NCBI RefSeq assembly: GCF_001949145.1
Contig: NW_019091396.1
Span: forward strand, 1,825,615 to 1,889,614
Origin: Acanthaster planci
Taxonomy: Eukaryota; Echinodermata; Asteroidea; Valvatida; Acanthasteridae
Length of the DNA: 64,000 nucleotides
Reading direction: 5' to 3'
Part shown: piece after piece, positions 57,301 through 64,000 of the stretch
Numbering within the stretch: the stretch's first letter is position 1
How the letters are laid out: each line of letters starts with the position of its first letter
The notes under the pieces: generated by a model
The model's input: the letters and a program-made list of their open reading frames with translations, nothing else
Database searches by the model: none
Told to the model about the DNA's origin: nothing
Translations under genes and position numbers: made by a program

Positions 57301-60300
57301 GGCTGTTGTTTATTTGTCAGTGCTGATGGGGTGGCCAAGATGAACCCCAACTGTAACGTCAACAGACATACACTGTGCTTGGCAGGAACGTCCCATCCAC
57401 CCGAGTTCAAGACGTGTTTTAATTAATTTCAACACTGTGTTTCTCATCGACACCATTTTTTCTCGATCCCTGGAAAAGAAAACAATACAGTTGTCGAATT
57501 AAAACGTCAAGTTCTCAGTCCTTTCTTTTTGAAACCCAGGCCTTCGGGTGGCATTACTAGCCAGTGCAGTGCTACTCTTCGTTGGCTCAGGCATTCGAGT
57601 GTTGCCCGTCGGAATTGACAATGTTATTTGGTAGGTCTCGTTGAAGGGGGCACTAAAAGTAGTCGTTAACTGGGGGGGGAGCTTGTGAAGTGGCAGGGTA
57701 TTTCTACAGGTATTTCTCACAACACGTAAATGAATTTGTTGAGAAAAATGCGTAAGAGCGTTCTGAAAAGGGTTTGATGTATATGTGAATTTCTTCAAAG
57801 CACTTAATTTTTACATGATTCAAGAATCAACAAGTGTATACCTCATCACTGGCTGTAAAGTCTTTAGACGTTTCTTAATTTCCGTTGCCAAATTATTCTT
57901 CAACTGCTATTATTTTAATATCAAAATGCTTATAAACTGGGACAGAGCATGCCAAACGAGGCATTTTCTTCATAATCTTGATACCAAGCTGTTTCGATGA
58001 TTTGCCAATGTTACGATGAACTAGTCGCTTCCAGCAGATAATTGAGGTGATGTCATTATTGCAAGCAGAGTATAGGAAGAAAGATCCGATAAAAATTCTT
58101 TCTTATCAGCAGGACGATGAACATTGGCATGATTTTCATCGGCCTGTCAAACCCAGTTCTGCTGGCCGGCCCACCGCTTCTGTCCTCCGTCTGGTTCCCC
58201 CCTCACCAAAGGACCACCGCGACAGCTATAGCCTCACAGTGTTCCTACCTGGGCATAGCAATGTCGTACTTTGTGGGCCCTCAGGTTGTGAAAAACCTGG
58301 GCATTAGGAACACGAGGTGAGTTTTATTTCATTCTGGGCCTAACTGCCAGAGTGCGACATGGTTTTGGCACTGGCCTACATAATAAAGGCGCCTTTCCAT
58401 GTACGTTTTTTTTGCGTACAGCGTTCATGCGTTTCACTTTTACGGACACGAAACCGACTCCATAAACGTAACACATCCACGGTTAAACCAATGTGGAATA
58501 GACCCTGAAATCTTAATCATTGTCTGAACAGTGCCCAAAAGCTTCGGTGCCCTGCAGTGCGCACAAATAAAGAGTTTTTTTCCAAACAAAACATAGGCCC
58601 TATCCAGCCTCTCAGACAGGCTGGCACTTGACAGTTGTTTACCGGTAGTCAGCTACCAGATCTACCCAGTGATGACCCTTTAGTTAGGATCTAGCCTGCC
58701 GCGACGCCGTTTACAACATTAGGTGGACAGTGCACAGGACAATATTTGTAAATTCAATAGGCTCTGTGATATTGAATATACACAACAAACACCAGTATTT
58801 CCATTTTAACGACGGATATATTTAGTATCCTTGCACAGAACGCTTTAATGGTCTTATAATTATTGGGATTTTGCAGGAAATACTGCTCACATTCTGAATA
58901 ACTTAAATTTCTGTACACGGCAGTCCATGGAAATTACAGTCTTGTACAAAGTCCCGTGGCTTCGACCTGGACGAAATTCTGTGTTCTAAAAAAGCACTGT
59001 TGCAGTTACATTGTATGTCATAGGCCCTAGTATGGAATGACATGAAAAGGTTAACTCCAGTACATGTTCCATCATTATAGCACCATCGAACCAGCCAATG
59101 AAAACGGTGCCATTGTGGAAACCGATTTGCTACCCAATCTCCGTCAGAACTACTGTCAAATCATGGACCTCATGTACATAGGTGAGAATTAGGAGTTTTT
59201 TTCGTAGAGTTAGATGATATACGCAGAATGAGGCCATTTAGGGGGCCAAGAGATGAATTTTTCTCGGTTGTGCTTTTTTGTTCAACCTCATGCTCATCTT
59301 CAATGAATGAAAGCCATTGTATGTCCTTTGTGGGTAAGGTGCAATGAAGTCAGTGAAGACCGAAAATCTCTGTTCGATTTGTGAACCCAAATTTGCTCAT
59401 TGAAAACATCAATTTATCACCATAGAATGGCAAGTTTCTGCCAACAAAATATAAAAATCTCGCAACTCCATGTAACAAAGAGGCTTTCTTCCCAAAGATT
59501 CACAACAATTTTGTCCTTGGAAATTCTCACTGGCATGAAACCAATGAAGCATAACATTAATCTTTAAAATAGCAAACGAAAATCTAAAACAAGGTCAAAT
59601 GAAAAGCAAGAGAGCATTTGGTGCATTAAAATGCATACCGGTAGATACTGTAAAGAAAAATCGCAGTTTAACGTATTGTCAGGCTAGTTTCCCGCACCAG
59701 GCAACATCACACCACACTGTTAGGCTTTTACATCAAACTCACTGCATGCACCGCCCTACACTGTGCTCACATGCTTGCAGATTTGACCAAACTATACATC
59801 GGTAAACGATATTTTATATCAGGCACGGTGACGTAAACTTAATGAAACCTGGAGTTTCATTCTATAAATCCCGTATTCTTTTTTCTTATGACCGGCTCTT
59901 TCTCTCCGACAACTTCCAGAGCTGGCTGTCTCAGCCGTCCTGTTGATTTTCGTGTTCATGTCTTTTCCCGCTAAACCACCCTCTCCGCCCAGCAACACTG
60001 CAGAAATTCAGCGGAAGAATTTCAAGGAAGGCGCACTGATACTTGTCAAGTATAATTCAGGTTTTATTGATTTCGATATTAGTGTTTTATGTTTATCGAT
60101 CTTGCCAATATAACCAAACGAAAGAACGAAGTCACTGCATGCTACACCTACGAAACCTACGAAACAGGAGGTATTCAATATTAAAAAAATCATTCGAATC
60201 ACCAAGGGAACGATTTCTATGGTTTTAACACACACGCCCGGCCCCCAAAAGTTAATTGAAACAAGGAATTAGGTATTCACAAACATAGTTGGGAATTCTA

Positions 60301-62154
60301 GAGGTACATACTTCATTTTTATTGCGCGGAGGTTATCGCCCCCATAAAGTACATTCTCGTGTATTCTGCTCGTAATTATTTGAAATTTGGCAGAGTTAAA
60401 AAGAGTAGAAACTACGCATATTAGTCGAATGTTGTCGTCACTCGGTAGCGTATCCAGCGAGAAAAGGGTTGGGGGAGTCGCCCCAGGGACATGTTGGCAA
60501 TTTTAGTTTTTTGAAGGTATTGAAGGCACCAGCATACTGGAAACGACACTACAACCTTCTGCCTGAAAATAAAACTCAAACACAGCACGAGCTATAACTT
60601 CGATTGGAAAGTGTGTATTCATGCTTTTACAAGTCGGTCTTCAGAAAACTGGACACTGCGGGGCTGATTTCATTTTGAAACAAAATGAGCATACAGTCTC
60701 TGTTGGAGATGGGAAAAGTAAAGTCTACTGCACTGGTGTCGTTTATGTGCTCTGATATCAAGAGGAATAAGTGTAGGAGAGAATTAAACATTATATTGTA
60801 TATAATTGCGTTTGCCTCGCTTAGTACGACACACCTAAACTTTAACAGATGTGTTGACGCTCCATTATACAAGTCGCTGTTAACAAGGAATATTCGCTAA
60901 CAGCAGTTTCTTTGACGACTGAGCCCGCGAAGGCAGATTTTTTAACAGAAATAAGGAATCCCTCACATCCCTGAGAGTTAAGTAACACAGACTAATAATT
61001 TCCAGATTTGTCATATCAACATATTACTCATCCTGTTGTGCCATAATTTCACAGGAAAGATTAAACTGTGCCACATTTCCTGACCCTGTGCTATTTCTCA
61101 TTTATGCTCATCCTTAGGTCATTTTGTACCCCATTAATTCATTCCTATTCATATCCTTATGATCATAATTATTATGCTTATGCCTATTCATGTGATGCCC
61201 AAGGTCAAACTGTACCCAACTGCCCCCCTAACTACTCATATCATTTGCTAGTTCTTTTCAAGGATGCAAACTCGAGAGTGATGTGAAAAACACAAATAAT
61301 TGATTTTCTCTGACCAAACCATCTTCTGGTATAGCGTGGGGACTATAATGTTACAGAAAACGGGACTTGTAGACTGTTCCAGAAAAAATTCTGTTCAAAA
61401 TCAATGTGAAATCAGTTTGTGAAATCAATGTTTCACCTCTCCAAATCAGGAAACACCAGTTCTGGATCCTCGGCTTTGCTTATGGTTTTAGCATGGGCAT
61501 TTACGGAGCATGGAGCACCATGTTAGATCCGATATTCGAGGAAACCTTGGGAGTTGAACAGGTGAATAATTATCGGTTAATCTCTTTTGACATTCACAGA
61601 AACGAATTACTTGACAATGCATTGCCCCCATGAATGTCATCGTTGCAGTTGTTGGCGTGAGTCCATGATTATTGACTCGTGTCATTTCAAGGAGTGAGCG
61701 CACAGGTGCATAACATCAAGTTTTCAAAGCTACGTTTTGATATCCATTTGTGTTTTACCCAGCACGATACATGTGGTAAAGGAACCCCGAAACGCGTAAG
61801 CTATAAACCCCAGGCTGTGGACCTGACTGCACCTACTGCACAGAAGTTACAAGGGGGGGTCCCTTTGCCTCATTATTGTGCATCAATATGGACAAGGAAA
61901 ACGTCCCTGTCTGGAGAATTATACTGCTACAAGTCTGCCGCAGCGGTAGAAATGATAACTGTATATTCTCACTTCATTAGTAAACTTGATTAAGCACTTC
62001 ACATCTCAGTATTATAACGGATTATCTCAAGAACTACATCACTGCCCTTCTCCAATCTCTCGTCGTTTCCCTCCTATAACTTCCAGCTCACTACCGGATG
62101 GATAGGTGTCACTTCCAACATTGCTGGAGCTATTGGCGGTCTCCTCTTTGCTAG
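53984..62154 (+). CDS. SLC49A4: Lysosomal MFS transporter of the SLC49A4 (DIRC2) type, 3' end beyond window
   Basis: Eight exons (53984-54317, 55346-55456, 57540-57630, 58110-58316, 59081-59181, 59920-60049, 61450-61561, 62087-62154) join in frame for about 384 residues; the vertebrate protein has roughly 480. SLC49A4 lies in the lysosomal membrane and has been reported as a proton-driven pyridoxine exporter. Matching landmarks: the acidic dileucine signal EKTQLL (11-16), WNTWGPI at the end of the first membrane segment, the loop 2-3 motif MDVKGLR, WFPPHQRTTATAIAS before a SYLG segment, FPAKPPSPPS after the sixth segment, and FAYGFSMGIYGAWSTMLDPI. The closely related FLVCR and SLC49A3 lack WNTWGPI. 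The remaining C-terminal membrane segments must lie beyond 64000. Confidence 0.93.
54318..55345 (+). other. SLC49A4 intron 1
   Basis: AT-rich and without recognised features, apart from one TAGGCCTA palindrome near 54930. Confidence 0.6.
55346..55456 (+). CDS. SLC49A4: SLC49A4 exon 2
   Basis: Acceptor TTTTCACTTACAG. It encodes WSDGDVALLTNW, aligning with the second membrane segment of vertebrate DIRC2, and the start of the loop motif (WLMDVKG). Phase 1 donor AAAAG/GTAGGA. Confidence 0.93.
55457..57539 (+). other. SLC49A4 intron 2, with empty-site repeat copy
   Basis: It contains the uninterrupted copy of repeat family 4 (56625-56827) and a G-run at 57179. Otherwise only chance open frames. 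Confidence 0.55.
56625..56827. repeat. Dispersed repeat family 4, empty site
   Basis: It runs without a break through the point (near 56775) where the copy at 6010-6675 carries a MITE. Shared blocks: ACCCTCATCGGTTGA, GTTCATGAACCA, GTTGCTA and CCTCTCTTGGTCCA. Confidence 0.75.
57540..57630 (+). CDS. SLC49A4: SLC49A4 exon 3
   Basis: Acceptor GAAACCCAG. It completes the loop motif (GLRVA) and encodes the third membrane segment LLASAVLLFVGSGIRVLPVG. Phase 2 donor ATTTG/GTAGGT. Confidence 0.93.
58110..58316 (+). CDS. SLC49A4: SLC49A4 exon 4 (tandem acceptor)
   Basis: It encodes the fourth and fifth membrane segments with WFPPHQRTTATAIAS between. The acceptor reads CAGCAG (58107-58112). The first AG gives Cys-Arg at the junction and the second gives Trp; both keep the frame. 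Phase 2 donor ACGAG/GTGAGT. Confidence 0.94.
58317..59080 (+). other. SLC49A4 intron 4
   Basis: No gene or clear repeat recognised in this 764-base intron. Confidence 0.5.
59081..59181 (+). CDS. SLC49A4: SLC49A4 exon 5 (lumenal loop)
   Basis: A polar, acidic loop (TIEPANENGAIVETDLLP) between membrane segments 5 and 6. This is the region in which vertebrate DIRC2 is cut by cathepsin L. It ends MDLMYI with a phase 1 donor ATAG/GTGAGA. Confidence 0.9.
59182..59919 (+). other. SLC49A4 intron 5
   Basis: AT-rich, with no recognised feature. Confidence 0.5.
59920..60049 (+). CDS. SLC49A4: SLC49A4 exon 6
   Basis: Acceptor CAACTTCCAG. It encodes the sixth membrane segment (AVSAVLLIFVFMSF) and the proline-rich start of the central cytosolic loop (PAKPPSPPS). 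The donor is the weaker GTCAA/GTATAA, chosen because it alone restores frame with exon 7. Confidence 0.88.
60050..61449 (+). other. SLC49A4 intron 6
   Basis: A family 3-type left end (GGTAGCGTATCCAGC, about 60444-60458) precedes a G-rich stretch. No gene is seen. Confidence 0.5.
61450..61561 (+). CDS. SLC49A4: SLC49A4 exon 7
   Basis: It encodes KKHQFWILGFAYGFSMGIYG and WSTMLDPIFE, aligning with the seventh membrane segment. Donor GAACAG/GTGAAT, phase 0. Confidence 0.93.
62087..62154 (+). CDS. SLC49A4: SLC49A4 exon 8 (last in window)
   Basis: Acceptor ATAACTTCCAG. It encodes TGWIGVTSNIAGAIGGLLFA, matching the eighth membrane segment, and ends in phase 2 at GCTAG/GTAGCA. The gene continues outside the window. 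Confidence 0.9.
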
Positions 62155-64000
62155 GTAGCAACAAGCCCTTAATAAGTTAACCTATTTTGAGTAAACAATC
62201 ATGGAAGTTGATAACAAATGATAATTCGAATTACAGCTTTTGCACTACACACTGCGCGAGTGGCTCCCACAGTGACTTTGGCCAGCCACGAGAGTGGCAC
62301 GTTACTTCACCTACTTTCCTCCCTTGTTATATCGGTAATTAAAATGATTGATAGTGATTAAGTATTTTGCCTTCCAAAAAATCATTGTATTCCCTCAATT
62401 TTACAAAATTTCAACGAACCCACAAAAGTTATTTTTATGCCCTTAATAGCGAGTTACAAATTGAAAAGGAAAAAAATCCTTCTGGTTATATCATCTAATT
62501 TTTAGAACCAGCAAGATATGGAACGGAGGGGTCCCCCTATAAATGTCTAAACAGGGACACTATAGACTGTTGTTACCCAACACATCCCCCTAGATGTCTG
62601 AACAGAATTCCTGATATTCTGGTCAAACAATGACTAACATAAAAGGGGTTCTCTCCGTTTCACGTCTTGCTTCAATTAATATCCTTGAAATACACTCTCG
62701 CGTTGCCGGCCCTGTCTGTTCTCAGTCAATATAAATCCCACATGAAGGCAAGCAAACTATGGGACAGAGAGAACCCCCCCCACCCGCCTTTGTGTTGGTC
62801 TTTCTTATACTGGTATCTCAGGAAATCTTTTCAGACTAGGGGAATGTGTTAAGGGTGCAGACCACTAATTCAAGTGAGAATTTCTGGCCAGCTCATTAGC
62901 ATTAAAAGTTCCCCCACAGTATCTTTTGAAAAAGGAGATTGTTTGGCCCCCAAAATGGTGAGATTGTGTAAATCGTTGCCGGGATCAACTCCCTGGGTCT
63001 TTGAGCTTTCATATGAGAGCAGAAGAGCTAAAAACNAAAAATTGAAAAGAAATTGAAAGATGAGTGAGCAGACAAGAATTTCATTTGTGTTTCAGAAATC
63101 TCAGGAATGTTGGCGTGCATGCTATTGGGCCCTGAACAGTGCTGATTTTACACTGTTTTCGATGGGGCTTGAATTAGTGGACCGGACCCCAAGTGACAAT
63201 AGGCTGGAAGGCGTTTTGGGATTGGACTTGTGTGTGTGGGGGGGTACCCCTCTGTCCCATTTCGTGCCTGGTATAATAAAATCCTGTCGCCCTCCTTGAG
63301 CCATTGTGATTGACCTCCACTCATCAGTCTTCCAGAAACGTCTACACAGAAGTAGATTTGAAGCTTAGAAACGGGGAAACGAAACGGGGGAGAATGAATG
63401 GCGTGCAGGCTACCGGTACGGATTGCCACGAAGATGGCACAAAAAGATGAACATCATACGTCCGTAACAAACTGGTCATGATCTGTAGATTCATTTCAGA
63501 GATTCAGGTGGAAAACCCTGTGTACAAGATCTGCAATTGAATGCGCAGCGTTGGAAACATTTCTGTAAGCATAGAGGAAGGACACAGAAGGCGTTGCACT
63601 TCAGACACTTCAATTTAAGTGTTAAATTAATGATCGTCGCCGTTGAGTCAAACGAATAATAAAAAACATTCCAAAAATGCCTTATTACTGCCTGCATCTT
63701 AGCCGGACAAGCGGGGCCAGTAATGTCCTAGCAATACTTGTACTTTTTTGCTTGCAATTAAATACAAATTATTGATGTCACCAGGATAGAGAAAAATTCC
63801 TGATATTAAACCTACTTTTACCATCATAAATAAACTTTTTAAATTTTGATAAACTGTTCCATTATCCATGCAAAGTTTGTAATTTATTCTCCTCCGTCCA
63901 ATACATCAGTTTTCAAAGACTTGGTCCGAATTTGGCTAAGACTGGCCAACAATATGTTCACTATTATTGGAAAGCTTAGTTTATTAGGAATAAAATGTGC
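62155..64000 (+). other. Probable SLC49A4 intron 8 (to window end)
   Basis: No frame matching the remaining membrane segments was found. The span holds repeat family 2 copy 2 and one undetermined base at 63036. Confidence 0.5.
62577..62685. repeat. Dispersed repeat family 2, copy 2
   Basis: Its partner is 616-735, in the same orientation: AACACATCCCCCTAGATG, GAATTCCTGATATTC, CAATGACTAACATAAA and CTCCGTTTCACGTCTTGC. Confidence 0.65.

Overview
The window is nuclear DNA of an animal, not a microbe. It is AT-rich, its genes are split into short GC-rich exons with GT..AG introns in consistent phases, and intergenic and intronic DNA is full of small non-autonomous mobile elements (MITEs, tRNA-derived SINEs, foldbacks). 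The protein families and the frequent palindrome TAGGCCTA suggest a marine invertebrate, perhaps a deuterostome such as an echinoderm, hemichordate or cephalochordate. That placement is an inference; I cannot name the species. There is one undetermined base (N at 63036).

Layout, all genes on the plus strand. 1-9430: intergenic and repeat-rich, with several MITE copies, two palindromic tandem arrays and an AP-1 site cluster. 9435-33973: a corticotropin-releasing-hormone binding protein gene (CRHBP), with a CCAAT/CRE/TATA-like promoter, a signal-peptide exon, a 16-kb first intron and five exons for the secreted cysteine-paired protein. 33974-43559: intergenic, with two MITE copies and a 19-bp perfect hairpin. 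43560-49723: a three-exon gene assembled here for a 141-residue protein I do not recognise, with an AATAAA signal at 50382. 50400-53983: intergenic, with a 180-bp foldback element. 53984 to beyond 62154: the first eight coding exons of a lysosomal major-facilitator transporter of the SLC49A4/DIRC2 type. Its last part lies beyond the window. 62155-64000: intron of that gene, as far as I can tell.

The three genes show no obvious pathway link. CRHBP is a secreted decoy for CRH-family peptides and carries a perfect cAMP-response element next to its TATA-like box, which fits cAMP feedback on a peptide whose receptor signals through cAMP. SLC49A4 keeps the N-terminal acidic dileucine sorting signal of its vertebrate relatives. 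The most novel items are the unrecognised 141-residue gene, a lineage-specific linker with an extra cysteine in CRHBP, a MITE family seen as both a filled and an empty paralogous site, and a long-TIR MITE ending about 20 bases before a CRHBP splice acceptor.
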